Shown: positions 15,855-25,713, numbered from the stretch's first letter. The stretch: 40,321 nt of DNA from an uncultured Bacteroidota bacterium (GCA_903929195.1 CAIYTT010000115.1:1-40321); one strand, 5' to 3'. Notes: generated from the sequence alone by a model not told the origin. A program made the numbers and translations.

Positions 15855-18236
15855 CTATTTATTCATTGTTGCCAAAAACTCTTCGTTGCTTCTTGTTCCT
15901 TTCATTTGTTTAAGCAGGAAATTCATTGCCTCATCGGTATTCATATCTGATATATGGTTGCGTAACAGCCACATTTTATTTTGCACATCTTTATCTAATA
16001 GCAAGTCATCGCGGCGAGTAGAAGATGAGGTAATATCTATTGCCGGGAATATACGTTTATTAGCTAATTTTCGGTCTAATTGCAATTCCATATTGCCGGT
16101 ACCCTTAAATTCTTCAAAAATTACCTCATCCATTTTAGAACCGGTATCTATTAAAGCTGTAGCAAGAATAGTTAAGGAGCCACCGTTTTCTATTTTACGA
16201 GCAGCACCAAAAAATTGTTTGGGTTTCTGCATGGCATTCGCTTCCACACCACCGCTTAATACTTTACCACTTGCAGGTGCTACCGTATTATGAGCACGTG
16301 CTAGGCGGGTAATACTATCTAACAATATAACCACATCATGCCCTACTTCTACCAATCTTTTTGCTTTCTGTAATGCGATTGTAGACACTTTAACGTGTTT
16401 GTCTGCCGGCTCATCAAATGTAGAAGCAATAACTTCTGCATTTACACTACGTTGCATGTCAGTTACCTCTTCAGGGCGTTCATCTACCAATACAATCATT
16501 AAGTAGCATTCCGGGTGGTTGCGAGCTATTGCATTGGCAACCTCTTTTAGCAACATGGTTTTACCGGTTTTGGGTTGTGCTACTATTAAGCCTCTTTGTC
16601 CTTTACCAATTGGTGTAAACAAATCCATTATCCTTGTGCTGTAATTGCTTCCGGTAGTGGTTAAGTTAAGTTTCTCGAAAGGGAATAACGGAGTTAGATA
16701 ATCAAAGGGAACTCTGTCTCTAATTTCGTCCGGCAATTTCCCGTTTATTGATTCTACTTTAAGTAAAGCAAAATACTTTTCTCCTTCTTTAGGCGGTCTA
16801 ACATTTCCTTTTACAGTATCGCCTGTTTTAAGACCAAACAATTTTATTTGCGATGGCGATACATAAATATCGTCAGGCGAGCTTAGATAATTATAATCAC
16901 TACTACGTAAAAAACCATAGCCATCGGGCATCATTTCCAAAACACCTTCACTTGCTACTACACCTTCAAATTCCAAATTAAAAACAGGGGCCTCGCGTCT
17001 TTGCGGCTTATTAAATTGTTGTGGCGGCGGTGTTGCAGCAGATACGGTCTTTTCTGTTTCTATGTCTATTAACGCTTGTGGTGGTTGCACATCGGGTGTT
17101 TCTGCCGACGGCATTGTAATACCTGAATTTTCCTCTATTTTAATCGGTTCTTCAATGTTCTCTGTTATTGCATCGCCGATTAAAGTATCATTAATATTTT
17201 CTGTTTTTATTGTATCCCAATCTACAGGTGGCTTATTTTCCTTTTTTTCAGGTAGTTCTCTTGAAAATGTATTTTCACGTGGCAATTCGTCTTTGGGTCT
17301 TCTTAGTCTTCTTCTACGTTCTCCATTTTCGTCTAAAGCTCCTGTCGCATCATTTTCGTTAAGAATATTATTTTTGGGAGTCGGTTCACTATTCGGCTCT
17401 TTGCGTAGCGGCTGATTAGTTGGATTGGGTCTATTTTCTCTATTGTTGATAGGTCTTCTTTCAGATTCCCGTATTCTTGTAAAATTTTGATTTATTTCTC
17501 TTTGTTGATTGGGCGGCCTATTGTTAGTAGATATATTTGTTTCTTTGGCTTCTACAATGGGTATTGCTATTTCATCAGCATTACTTTTGGTATCCTTTGT
17601 TTCAATAATTGTTTCTGTTCTTGGCCCTTGAGGTACGGTTTCAATTAGTTTTATTTCTTCAACTATAGGTAAAGCTTCTTTTTTAATTTCCTGTACAATA
17701 GGAATATTAATATTGGTTAATTCCTTATTAGTAATTTCTTCTTTTTGTATTGCTTCTATTTTATCTTCCTTAATTACAGGGGTAGTAACGATAGAAGTCT
17801 CTACTTTGGGAATACTATTTTTCGCCTGTTCAATAAGTATTTCAGGGTTTACTGCTGCAGCTCTAAGCGAAGCTTTTGTAATTGGTGGTTGTTTAGCCGT
17901 TTTATTTACCGGTTGATTGCGAACAGGTTTTGTATTTTCAGTTTGCGAACTAACTACGTTGGCGGGTATTTCCGGAATATCAATTGCAGTTGGTTTTACT
18001 ACTGTTTCTGCTTTTGGCTCCTTGTTTTCTACAATTATTTCTTCAATATCATCTTCTTTAGGCTTTCTGCCACGTCTTTTCTTCGGTGGCATACTGTTTT
18101 CTACCTGTTGTTGCAGTATTTTATAAATAAGTGTGGTTTTATCGTCTCTACGTGTGTCCTGTATGTTGAGTGTATTAGCAACATCAATCAGCTCTGGTAT
18201 GAGCATATCATTTAACTGCAATATGTCGTAAGGCAT
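15855..18236 (-). CDS. rho: Transcription termination factor Rho with a large N-terminal insertion
   Basis: This 793-residue protein is nearly twice the length of E. coli Rho (419). Residues 1-45 are the Rho_N helical domain. Residues about 50-420 are a low-complexity, charged, proline/asparagine/glutamate-rich insertion with arginine-rich patches ([16 protein letters not shown]). The cold-shock RNA-binding domain follows (about 425-500: [21 protein letters not shown]). The ATPase core then has Walker A in AQPKTGKT near 553, [11 protein letters not shown], and Walker B in [16 protein letters not shown] near 635. The conserved core indicates a working hexameric RNA translocase. Long insertions at this position are known in several Bacteroidota and Actinobacteria, where they are thought to add RNA binding or phase-separation behaviour. 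Confidence 0.97.
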   Translation of the reverse strand: MPYDILQLNDMLIPELIDVANTLNIQDTRRDDKTTLIYKILQQQVENSMPPKKRRGRKPKEDDIEEIIVENKEPKAETVVKPTAIDIPEIPANVVSSQTENTKPVRNQPVNKTAKQPPITKASLRAAAVNPEILIEQAKNSIPKVETSIVTTPVIKEDKIEAIQKEEITNKELTNINIPIVQEIKKEALPIVEEIKLIETVPQGPRTETIIETKDTKSNADEIAIPIVEAKETNISTNNRPPNQQREINQNFTRIRESERRPINNRENRPNPTNQPLRKEPNSEPTPKNNILNENDATGALDENGERRRRLRRPKDELPRENTFSRELPEKKENKPPVDWDTIKTENINDTLIGDAITENIEEPIKIEENSGITMPSAETPDVQPPQALIDIETEKTVSAATPPPQQFNKPQRREAPVFNLEFEGVVASEGVLEMMPDGYGFLRSSDYNYLSSPDDIYVSPSQIKLFGLKTGDTVKGNVRPPKEGEKYFALLKVESINGKLPDEIRDRVPFDYLTPLFPFEKLNLTTTGSNYSTRIMDLFTPIGKGQRGLIVAQPKTGKTMLLKEVANAIARNHPECYLMIVLVDERPEEVTDMQRSVNAEVIASTFDEPADKHVKVSTIALQKAKRLVEVGHDVVILLDSITRLARAHNTVAPASGKVLSGGVEANAMQKPKQFFGAARKIENGGSLTILATALIDTGSKMDEVIFEEFKGTGNMELQLDRKLANKRIFPAIDITSSSTRRDDLLLDKDVQNKMWLLRNHISDMNTDEAMNFLLKQMKGTRSNEEFLATMNK

Positions 18237-18433
18237 GCTTCGCTTTTTTCTGAATAATATTTTTTATATACTTAAAAATAGTTAATAATTATTAGGTAAT
18301 GATTATTTATTTATTTTTTGAAATACTTGGTTAATTCACCGGGAATTCAATTTTCTACTATTGAAAGGATGGAACAATTACTGTTTCCTACTGCAATCTT
18401 ACGAATGTTTTTTGATAATAAAGAAAAAAAATC

Positions 18434-19420
18434 TTATTTTTTATTTTTTTCTGTTAGAAATACGTTTGCCATTTGCTCAATAGTTTGTTTAATTGGTTTG
18501 TACTTAAAATCAGGGAAATCTTTTAATAATTTTTGGTTATTAAAATGAGTATTGGAATGTGCAGAAATACTTGTTTCTTTAGTAATAGGAATTTCTTTTT
18601 TACCCATGAAACGAAGCAATAAGTACCAACGCCAAACAATTCCTGTTAAAAATGGATTTGCATAAATGTGTGGTTGCTTTTTATTTAATGCATTTGCCAT
18701 TAAAGAAATGACTTCTTTAAAAGAATAATTTCCACTGCTTACCAAATACCGTTCTGTATTTCTATTTGATTCCATTAGCATATATATTATCTTCACTACA
18801 TCTTCCACATCAACCCAAGAAGTAACGCCCTTTGTATAAAAAGGAAATTCTTTATAGGCAATGTTCATAATAGCGGCAGAACCATCTTGCCAATTACCGG
18901 CACCTAATATTATACCTGGATTTATTATTATGCCATTTAAACCTTCGCCAATACCTCGCCAAACTTCTGTTTCTGCCAAATATTTACTTATACCGTAAGC
19001 AGAATTAAACGTACTCTCCCCCCAAGACTCCTCTTCGCTTACTTCCTTCGTAGTATCTGCTTGCCGCCCAATAGCAGCTGTAGAACTTACATGTGCAAAT
19101 TTTTCTATACTGTTTTGTAGTGCTGCATTTATTATATTTATAGTACTTTCTACATTAAAATGCAACATTTCTTCTCTCTTATCAGGCGCAAAATTTACTA
19201 TAGCAGCACAATGATATATATGGGTAATGCCAAGTATGCATTCTTCAATATCAAACACATCTAAAAGGTTACATTGCTTCCATTCTACACCTTTTAGTTT
19301 TATAAGGTTTTCTTGTGGGGGATGATTATAGTATAATGCACGTACTAACTTACCTTGCTGAGATAAATACCTAACAAGATGCTGACCTAAAAAACCACTC
19401 GCGCCTGTAACTAAAATCAT
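18434..19420 (-). CDS. NAD-dependent epimerase/dehydratase family protein
   Basis: A 328-residue extended short-chain dehydrogenase. It has the N-terminal dinucleotide-binding motif VTGASGFLGQHL (4-15), HCAAIVNF in the strand-4 region, SSTAAIG, and the catalytic pair Y-x-x-x-K in YGISKYLAE. The overall pattern (EEESWGESTFNSAYGISKYLAE; GIILGAGNW) is closest to dihydroflavonol-4-reductase-like or 3-beta-HSD-like SDRs of unknown substrate. The gene stands alone between rho and cyanophycinase on the minus strand. Sugar-nucleotide epimerisation is possible but not shown. Confidence 0.85.
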   Translation of the reverse strand: MILVTGASGFLGQHLVRYLSQQGKLVRALYYNHPPQENLIKLKGVEWKQCNLLDVFDIEECILGITHIYHCAAIVNFAPDKREEMLHFNVESTINIINAALQNSIEKFAHVSSTAAIGRQADTTKEVSEEESWGESTFNSAYGISKYLAETEVWRGIGEGLNGIIINPGIILGAGNWQDGSAAIMNIAYKEFPFYTKGVTSWVDVEDVVKIIYMLMESNRNTERYLVSSGNYSFKEVISLMANALNKKQPHIYANPFLTGIVWRWYLLLRFMGKKEIPITKETSISAHSNTHFNNQKLLKDFPDFKYKPIKQTIEQMANVFLTEKNKK

Positions 19421-19495
19421 AGCAAATTACAAAATGTTAAATACTACATACGGTGAGTTGCATATTAATATTGATTAATTATTCTGCAACAGAAT

Positions 19496-20374
19496 CTAAT
19501 CTTCTGCCGATTGTGTAATGGGTGCACCATGAAATACTCTGTTTTCCAAATCATAAGTATCGCCATTAGACATAATATTTACAATTAAGTTTTCTACCGA
19601 AATCGGCTCACCGAAGCCTACTTCTGCAATATTATTAAAATCTATTTTTCTGCCGTCAATTATTATTACTGTACCGTTACCAATCGTTCTCAGTTTATAG
19701 CCTTCACTAACTATAACTCCTGTGTCCTCGCTTAGGCCTACGCCTATTGTACCCGGCTGGGCTGCTACAGCCTGTGCAAGCCGGTTAAATCTTCCGCGTT
19801 TGTCAAAATGCGTATCTATTATAGATTTTTTAAGTAGTCCAAGTCCTGTTGTAATTTTCACTTCGCCTTTAAGGTGTGCCAAAGATGCATTACCCTCATA
19901 AATCATAGTAGCACTCATAGCCATAGCTCCTGCACTTGTACCGCCAATTACAAATTTCTCTGTTTTATACCTAGTTTTTAAAATTTCTAAAAACTCTGTA
20001 CCTCCAAATATAGAAGAAAGTCTTAATTGATTGCCACCTGAAAACATGATACAATTGCATGTTTTCAGTCTTTCAAGGTATTCCTGCATTGCTACATCTT
20101 CTCTATTACGAATACGCATGTGCCCGAAATTACTAATTCCTAATTTCTCAAATGCATGCTGATAATTTGGAGCTATCTCATCGGGGATAGCAGAGGCTGT
20201 TGTTATTACCTCTACTCTCGGATTATCACCTTGAATTAAGTTGACGATATTTTTAAGAATACCTAATTCAAAAAAATTGTTTCTATCTCTTTGAAAAATA
20301 CCTTTTTCTAAATCTGTGCCTTTGTCTTCTGCGCCACCAACCGCAACCAAATTACCTACTGGATAAGATGCCAC
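19496..20374 (-). CDS. Cyanophycinase
   Basis: This 292-residue protein belongs to the peptidase S51 family. Supporting blocks are NLVAVGGAEDKG, MFSGGNQLRLSS, the nucleophile elbow VIGGTSAGAMAMS (S147) and DTHFDKRGRFNRLAQAV, which is the most diagnostic for cyanophycinase over dipeptidase E. Cyanophycinase hydrolyses the multi-L-arginyl-poly-aspartate polymer to beta-Asp-Arg dipeptides. No cyanophycin synthetase (cphA) or isoaspartyl dipeptidase is in the window. There is no obvious signal peptide, so it is predicted to be cytoplasmic. Length is in the normal range for the bacterial enzyme. Confidence 0.92.
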   Translation of the reverse strand: MASYPVGNLVAVGGAEDKGTDLEKGIFQRDRNNFFELGILKNIVNLIQGDNPRVEVITTASAIPDEIAPNYQHAFEKLGISNFGHMRIRNREDVAMQEYLERLKTCNCIMFSGGNQLRLSSIFGGTEFLEILKTRYKTEKFVIGGTSAGAMAMSATMIYEGNASLAHLKGEVKITTGLGLLKKSIIDTHFDKRGRFNRLAQAVAAQPGTIGVGLSEDTGVIVSEGYKLRTIGNGTVIIIDGRKIDFNNIAEVGFGEPISVENLIVNIMSNGDTYDLENRVFHGAPITQSAED

Positions 20375-20478
20375 TTTGTAAATATATTATATGTAAGAGT
20401 ATAAAAACGGTAAAATTAAACTTATTTTGGAAATAGTAGCACATAGAAATAAAATATTAATGTCTCAAAACTAACTTA

Positions 20479-21357
20479 TTACGGTACAATAACTTTTTGT
20501 GCACCTTTTTTTATAGTAAAAATTATTTTATTTTCACAAGGAAATGCATCACCGTCTGTTTGCATTAATCGCAATGATGGGTGCGTAATTGTAATTTCTT
20601 TGCCTGTGTAATGTTTTACAAAAGGGCTATGCAGTAAACTGCCCGTAAGCCCACGAATAGCAATAATTGCACCCAAAATTTTTGGGAAATTTCTTATAAT
20701 TACAATATCTAATACTCCATCGGTATAACTTGCTGTGGGAGCTATTTTAAAATTATAACCAAACTGTTGTCCATTTGCAATATTTACTACAAAAGCATGT
20801 TCTTTATATTCCTTACCATCAATTGTTATATGCCAATCCCACTCCTTATATAGCCACAAGTGTTTGGTTATCAGCCATGCATACATTAATAAGCCGCGTT
20901 GTTTACTTTTGGCAAATTTTTTAGATATTAATGCATCAAAAGCTACACCGGCATTGCTGATAAATGTTTTATTATTGGCAAAAGCCAAATCCATTTCAGC
21001 GGTTTTTCCTTTATTTATTAATTTTAATGCTTCAATGGTATCTAACGGAATACCTATAGTGCGAGCCATACCATTACCCGACCCTTTTGGTATAATTGCC
21101 AATAATGTTTCTGTATCCATTAAGCCGTTCACGATGTCATTTACCGACCCATCGCCACCTACCGCAACAACACAATAGGCTTTATTTCTAGCTGCTTCTC
21201 TTGCCAGTTCTGTTCCATGTTTCGCAAATTCTGTATGTATTATTTCATAGCTATACAAAGATAAATCAAGCGTTATGTCAATCGCATTTTTTATTTCTTT
21301 ACGTCTATTAATGCCTGAATTAGGATTAATTATGAAAACCAAATGCTTTTTACTCAT
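20479..21357 (-). CDS. YegS/BmrU-type lipid kinase
   Basis: A 292-residue diacylglycerol-kinase catalytic-domain protein. Family motifs visible are IINPNSG at the N-terminus, VAVGGDGSVNDIVNGLM (the GGDG nucleotide loop, about 63-79), IIPKGSGNGMARTIGIP and, near the end, QTDGDAFP. It should phosphorylate a lipid acceptor at the inner membrane. The substrate (diacylglycerol, phosphatidylglycerol or a sphingoid base) cannot be decided from sequence. Its ATG overlaps the nadC stop in an ATGA, which implies translational coupling to nadC. Confidence 0.92.
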   Translation of the reverse strand: MSKKHLVFIINPNSGINRRKEIKNAIDITLDLSLYSYEIIHTEFAKHGTELAREAARNKAYCVVAVGGDGSVNDIVNGLMDTETLLAIIPKGSGNGMARTIGIPLDTIEALKLINKGKTAEMDLAFANNKTFISNAGVAFDALISKKFAKSKQRGLLMYAWLITKHLWLYKEWDWHITIDGKEYKEHAFVVNIANGQQFGYNFKIAPTASYTDGVLDIVIIRNFPKILGAIIAIRGLTGSLLHSPFVKHYTGKEITITHPSLRLMQTDGDAFPCENKIIFTIKKGAQKVIVP

Positions 21358-22193
21358 AGTATTTGTGCTTTCAAGCTTAAATCCATACTTACTGCATGAT
21401 GAATTGTTGCCCCGACTGAAATATAATCGACACCTGTTTTTGCATAGTCTATAATATTATCCAAATTCATACCACCTGATGCCTCTGTTTCAAATTTACC
21501 GGCAATTAGTTTTATCGCATCTGCCAATTGTTGCGGCGAAAAATTATCAAGCATTATTCTATTTACTTGTCCTATTACCAATACCCTTTTTACCTCATCC
21601 AGATTTCTGGTTTCTATTTCAATTTTTATATCTAAGTTTTTAGCTTTTAAATAGCTATTCGTTTGGATGATAGCTTTTTCTATACCACCGCAAAAATCAA
21701 TATGATTATCTTTTAGCATCACCATATCATAAAGTCCCATTCTGTGGTTATAACCGCCACCAATCCGTTCTGCTTCTTTCTCAAATTGACGAAATAGTGG
21801 TGTAGTCTTTCTTGTATCAAGTATTTTTACGGGATATTCTTTTACTTTTTCAACATATTTATGCGTAAGTGTTGCAATACCACTCATTCGTTGCATACAA
21901 TTTAATGCAAGTCGTTCTGCTTTTAATATTGTATGCACTGTTGCATATACTTCAAATGCTATTTCTCCATTTTTTACTGCATCACCATCATTTTTAAATA
22001 GCGTAAATCTGGCATTCGGTTCTATAAAATGAAAAATCTCTTGTGCAAGTTGGATACCTGCAATTATGCCGTCTTCTTTTATTTTTAAGATTGCCTTACC
22101 GTTTGTACCGGCGGGTATGCATGCCATTGTAGAAATATCTCCTGTGCCAACATCTTCTCTAAGCGACTCATTAATAAATTCTTGTATATTCAC
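21354..22193 (-). CDS. nadC: Nicotinate-nucleotide diphosphorylase (carboxylating), NadC
   Basis: About 279 residues, typical for quinolinate phosphoribosyltransferase. Motifs include LREDVGTGDIST, LKAERLALNCMQRMSGIATLT, KILDTRKTTPLFRQFEKEA, GGGYNHRMGLYDMVMLKDNH, EIETRNLDEV, IMLDNF and EASGGMN. The enzyme makes nicotinate mononucleotide from quinolinate and PRPP, the third step of de novo NAD synthesis. I prefer the GTG at 22193, giving the family-like start MNIQEFINESL. A TTG at 22214 lies inside a -7-like TAATTTTG (22212-22219) and so is probably promoter, not coding. nadA and nadB are not present here. Confidence 0.95.
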   Translation of the reverse strand: MNIQEFINESLREDVGTGDISTMACIPAGTNGKAILKIKEDGIIAGIQLAQEIFHFIEPNARFTLFKNDGDAVKNGEIAFEVYATVHTILKAERLALNCMQRMSGIATLTHKYVEKVKEYPVKILDTRKTTPLFRQFEKEAERIGGGYNHRMGLYDMVMLKDNHIDFCGGIEKAIIQTNSYLKAKNLDIKIEIETRNLDEVKRVLVIGQVNRIMLDNFSPQQLADAIKLIAGKFETEASGGMNLDNIIDYAKTGVDYISVGATIHHAVSMDLSLKAQIL

Positions 22194-22421
22194 GTTTTTA
22201 ATAATTGGGTGCAAAATTAATGAATTAAATGTAATACTTATAGGTTTTAATATTAAGTTTTATAAGAAAATTCATGTCATTTAAATAAGTAAATTCGCCT
22301 GTGTTTCAATAGTTAGGCAACTACATACTTCGTAAAATATAATATAAAAATTTAAACAAAAAGAAGCTAATTTTACAAATCAATTACTTTGCTTTTAATT
22401 GTAAAACGTAATTATAATATT

Positions 22422-23633
22422 ATGACAAATACAAAACCATTGATACCCTATTTTTTAAAGAAACAACAATTTCTTATAAAAATTATGTTTGTAGCTTTTC
22501 TTTTCTGTTTCCAGAAACAAAGAGCAATTGCACAATACGAAAATAGCTATTTGTCTTATGCTGATTTTTATGAAAACCTTTCACCCTATGGACAATGGAT
22601 AGAAGATGAAGCATTAGGCTATGTGTGGTCTCCGGATGTGGAAGGTGCTTTTAGACCCTACTTTACGAATGGACATTGGGCAATGACGGAATTTGGCAAT
22701 ACTTGGGTGTCTGATTATATGTGGGGTTGGGCATGTTTCCACTATGGTCGTTGGACTTTTGACAGTTATTACGGATGGCTTTGGGTTCCGGGCACAAATT
22801 GGGGTCCTGCATGGGTTATGTGGCGTTCAATTCCCGGTTCTTTCGGCTGGGCACCACTTAGCCCGGGTTATGTTATAAAAAAAGGCACTAATGCAATACA
22901 AGATAATTATGTTTGTCCTAAAGATTGGTGGGTATATATACCGGCACAATATTTATTTAGTGGCAATTATTATAGTTATTGGTCGGGAGCTAAGGGCAAC
23001 CCTGTTGTATTAAAAAATACAGTACTTATAAAAAACACGTATGAAAATGAGGACAAAACATATATACCCGGACCTTATGCAGCACAGATAAAATTAATGA
23101 CAAAAAAACCGGTTGAACAGCTTCATTTATTACCCTCTAATAATTTATCTACAAAGGTGCATTTAAAAGAAATAAGAATGTATAAACCTGCTGAGATAAA
23201 ACCAACGCTTGAAGACGGCATAAAACCCATACCGCAACGTTTGGTAAAAGCCCCACAACCGGTATCTGCTAAGCCACAAAGCATAAATTCTTTAGATGGT
23301 AAAACGACACCCACTTTTAGAGTTGAACTACCTAAATTACAACAACAAAAAGTAATTATACCTAAAGTAGTACACCCTAAAAATGATGTACCTAAAATTA
23401 TAGCGCCACAACCGGTAGATGCCCACCCTTATGAATGGGTAAATATGGAACAGAAAGACCAACCTGATTCCATAGATTATTTAATGTTAAGGAAAACAAA
23501 ACCCGACCATGGCCCTGTACAAAAAATGGAACCTTTGCCCACACCCAAAAATCCACCACTAAAGAAACTTCCCGAACAACCGGCACAAGCCCCCGACCCT
23601 GTGAAACCGGAAGACCATGGTATAAAAAAATAA
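22422..23633 (+). CDS. DUF6600 domain protein, secreted, proline-rich C-terminus
   Basis: A secreted protein of about 403 residues. The N-terminal 40 residues have a positive start, a hydrophobic core (IKIMFVAFLFCF) and a likely cleavage near AIAQ. Residues about 45-150 are a DUF6600 domain, rich in W, Y and G, with repeated blocks of the type GQWIEDEALGYVWSPD, GHWAMTEFGNTWVSDY, GRWTFDSYYGWLWVPG and GWAPLSPG. Residues about 200-400 are low-complexity, rich in P, K and Q, and probably disordered. The ATG at 22422 is used; the frame upstream has only TTG. The W-rich repeats suggest an envelope or periplasmic interaction module, but no function is known to me. Convergent with the following DUF4199 gene. 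Confidence 0.85.
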   Translation: MTNTKPLIPYFLKKQQFLIKIMFVAFLFCFQKQRAIAQYENSYLSYADFYENLSPYGQWIEDEALGYVWSPDVEGAFRPYFTNGHWAMTEFGNTWVSDYMWGWACFHYGRWTFDSYYGWLWVPGTNWGPAWVMWRSIPGSFGWAPLSPGYVIKKGTNAIQDNYVCPKDWWVYIPAQYLFSGNYYSYWSGAKGNPVVLKNTVLIKNTYENEDKTYIPGPYAAQIKLMTKKPVEQLHLLPSNNLSTKVHLKEIRMYKPAEIKPTLEDGIKPIPQRLVKAPQPVSAKPQSINSLDGKTTPTFRVELPKLQQQKVIIPKVVHPKNDVPKIIAPQPVDAHPYEWVNMEQKDQPDSIDYLMLRKTKPDHGPVQKMEPLPTPKNPPLKKLPEQPAQAPDPVKPEDHGIKK

Positions 23634-23703
23634 TGACTTGCTGGATATTGGTATTTTCAACTTGATAATTTATTAAAAGGCATTACCCTACCTTTCTATA
23701 CAA

Positions 23704-24234
23704 TCAAGTTGTAATATTCTCTTTCTTTTTCAATACTAATGCGCTTATTAACGCTATTAATAAGCCTACCGGTACTATTTCGAAATAAGTAAGCAAAGCT
23801 ACCATTACAGGGCTTTTGTACATTGCCTTATAGCTTTCTATTTCTTTTAGTTTTGCAGCCATTTCGGAAGCACTTAATTTTAATGTTTTTGCATTTTCTA
23901 ACATTTTAGCTGCATATATATCCATAAAATCAGGAATGAAAACATAGTATTCTATCATCCAAGAAATTACATACATGGTAGATGCTATTAAAGTAATATA
24001 TAATCCTATTATAAAAGCTTTTCCAAAACTGATATAGCCATTTCCGATATTTGCTTTATATTTTTTTATACCTACAAAAACCATAGAAAATGCCATTAGC
24101 ATTCCACCATAACCTATTATCAATCCATATTTTTCAAAATTCATATCTTTGTGGTAGCAAAGCATGGAAGTTATCATAAATACAGATACAATAATACCTG
24201 CTAATAGTCCGTAAGTAAGTGAATATTTTTTCAT
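23704..24234 (-). CDS. DUF4199 family membrane protein
   Basis: A 176-residue inner-membrane protein with four predicted transmembrane helices: about 7-25, 36-55, 70-95 and 145-168. Between helices 3 and 4 lies a soluble helical segment (FMDIYAAKMLENAKTLKLSASEMAAKLKEIESYKAMY). This layout and the GLLAGIIVSV...YGGMLMAFSMVFVGIKKY pattern match DUF4199, common in Bacteroidota and of unknown function. A near-consensus promoter lies just upstream, so it is transcribed alone. Confidence 0.85.
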   Translation of the reverse strand: MKKYSLTYGLLAGIIVSVFMITSMLCYHKDMNFEKYGLIIGYGGMLMAFSMVFVGIKKYKANIGNGYISFGKAFIIGLYITLIASTMYVISWMIEYYVFIPDFMDIYAAKMLENAKTLKLSASEMAAKLKEIESYKAMYKSPVMVALLTYFEIVPVGLLIALISALVLKKKENITT

Positions 24235-24251
24235 ATTTTAGTTTTATTTTT

Positions 24252-24281
24252 CAAATATAATAGATAAATTAATCAAAACAA
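24252..24281 (-). promoter_or_regulatory. Near-consensus promoter of the DUF4199 gene
   Basis: On the minus strand TTG (24281-24279), exactly 19 bases, then TATATTTG (24259-24252). The ATG at 24234 follows 17 bases after the -7 box. This is the best match to the Bacteroidota sigma-ABfr consensus in the window, along with that before the small lipoprotein gene. Confidence 0.65.
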
Positions 24282-24355
24282 TTTTTTTTCACTTATTTAA
24301 TATCGGAAATTAAAAATATAAAAACGCGGTAATTATGAATGAGAGTAATTGGGGG

Positions 24356-24385
24356 AATATGATTTTTTTGAAAAAAAATCATATT
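24356..24385 (-). terminator. AT-rich terminator after the glycosyltransferase gene
   Basis: A perfect 14-bp inverted repeat (24356-24369 with 24372-24385) with a two-base spacer (the real RNA loop will be a few bases larger) begins 21 bases after the glycosyltransferase stop. The stem is almost all A/T, so its strength is doubtful. Confidence 0.5.
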
Positions 24386-24406
24386 ATATGGTTCTGTAAA
24401 AAATTT

Positions 24407-25453
24407 CTATAAGTTTTTTGTACCCCAATTTAAGAGATTGAATTTCTTTTTTTTGCCTATAAAATATTCCCAAACAATACTTTTATTGTAAATACCAACC
24501 AAATTAGGATTGTTGATATGTTGTTTACATTCTTTTCTCCGTTTTAACCATTTACCTATTTTAGCATAGAAATGAAAATGTGCTTTAATAAGGGTAAACA
24601 TTTCTGTAAACTTAAAAGTGAAAAGCAAACGCATTCCGGCTATACCATCTAAACAAAGTCTAAAAGGTAATAGCCATAAGAGTTTAGAACCCTTTTCGTT
24701 TTTTAATAATAAGATAAGATTATTTCTAAAATTATAATACAGTTTCTGTGGGCTTCCATAACTAATTACACTGCCGCCTACATGATAAACGATTGAATTA
24801 CCAACATAACCAATCTTATAACCGGCATTTTTAAGCCGCCAGCAGAGGTCTATTTCTTCCATGTGGGCATAAAATTCTATATCTAGCCCACCTACTTTAT
24901 GATATAAATCTGCTCTAACTACCAAACACCCACCAGACGCCCAAAAGACTTCTATGTTATCATCATATTGACCATTATCTTTTTCAATATCAAAGAAAAT
25001 TCGTCCACGGCAAAACATGTAGCCATATTTATCCATAAAACCACCACCGGCACCTGCATATTCAAATTTTTCTCTTTCTTTCCAATATCTTATTTTTGGT
25101 TGACATGCCGCTAATTGGCTATCCTGTTCCATTGCTTTATGCAAAGGCGGAAACCAACCTTCCGTAACTTCAAAGTCTGCACTAAGTAGAATATAGTATT
25201 TTGCTTTTACTTGTTTTAATGCCTCATAATAACCATTAGCAAAGCCATGATTTACATCTATATGAATTGTTTTTACTGTAGGGAAATTGGATTGCACATA
25301 GTTGAGCGTGTTATCGGTAGATGCATTGTCTGCAAGTATTACCTCATAACCGGTATAGGCTTCCTCTACTATTTTTGGCAAAAACAATTCATGCCATTTT
25401 GTGCCGTTGTAGCTTAATATTACAACCGCTGTATCTTTATGGCATTCTATCAT
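24407..25453 (-). CDS. Family 2 glycosyltransferase
   Basis: A 348-residue GT-A enzyme of the rhamnosyltransferase-like GT2 group. It shows VVILSYNGTKWHELFLP at the start, LADNASTDNT (nucleotide-sugar binding), VNHGFANGYYEAL, LLSADFEVTEGW in place of the usual NPD metal motif, and HMEEIDLCWRLKNAGYKIGYV (the E/D-x-D-x-x-x-R region). The C-terminal 90 residues are basic with hydrophobic patches, suggesting membrane association. It probably adds a sugar to a cell-surface glycan. It is outside the main glycan locus and follows a small membrane protein gene by 17 bases. Confidence 0.9.
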   Translation of the reverse strand: MIECHKDTAVVILSYNGTKWHELFLPKIVEEAYTGYEVILADNASTDNTLNYVQSNFPTVKTIHIDVNHGFANGYYEALKQVKAKYYILLSADFEVTEGWFPPLHKAMEQDSQLAACQPKIRYWKEREKFEYAGAGGGFMDKYGYMFCRGRIFFDIEKDNGQYDDNIEVFWASGGCLVVRADLYHKVGGLDIEFYAHMEEIDLCWRLKNAGYKIGYVGNSIVYHVGGSVISYGSPQKLYYNFRNNLILLLKNEKGSKLLWLLPFRLCLDGIAGMRLLFTFKFTEMFTLIKAHFHFYAKIGKWLKRRKECKQHINNPNLVGIYNKSIVWEYFIGKKKKFNLLNWGTKNL

Positions 25454-25470
25454 AGCAGTAATAAGCTATA

Positions 25471-25713
25471 TTATTTATATTTGGGTTCGTAAAGGGTATT
25501 ATCGGGTGCGGCAATACCGTCATTTTTTTGGAATTTATGTTCGTACAAGTTATAACAACCTGCCCAAGCAAAGATAAAAAAGCCAAAAAAGAAAAGTACG
25601 AATAAGAAGCGAGACTTTGAAGGTTTATTCAATTCAATATCTGCCGGATTATCCAAATCATTCTCGTGCAAATCAGTATGTACTATTTCTTGTTGGTGTT
25701 TGTGAGCGCTCAT
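25471..25713 (-). CDS. Small single-pass membrane protein
   Basis: About 80 residues. A polar, histidine- and acid-rich N-terminus (MSAHKHQQEIVHTDLHENDLDNP) is followed by one hydrophobic helix (about 36-55, FLFVLFFFGFFIFAWAG) and a short lysine-rich tail ending in EPKYK. The start could also be the ATG at 25734, adding seven residues. I prefer 25713 because a -7-like box (TATTTTTG, 25744-25737) lies only two bases before the longer start. It is divergent from the histidine kinase gene and probably co-transcribed with the glycosyltransferase. I recognise no family. Confidence 0.7.
   Translation of the reverse strand: MSAHKHQQEIVHTDLHENDLDNPADIELNKPSKSRFLFVLFFFGFFIFAWAGCYNLYEHKFQKNDGIAAPDNTLYEPKYK

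Noticed and set aside
17745-18215. Open frames antisense to the rho insertion
   Set aside because: They mirror the low-complexity coding sequence of rho and give Phe/Cys/Tyr-rich products without any family pattern.
18318-18548. Short + strand frame between rho and the epimerase gene
   Set aside because: It overlaps the 3' end of the epimerase and has no family resemblance or promoter.
23658-23711. Inverted repeat CAACTTGAT / ATCAAGTTG between the convergent DUF6600 and DUF4199 genes
   Set aside because: Only nine pairs with a 36-base loop and no T-run; too weak to call a terminator.
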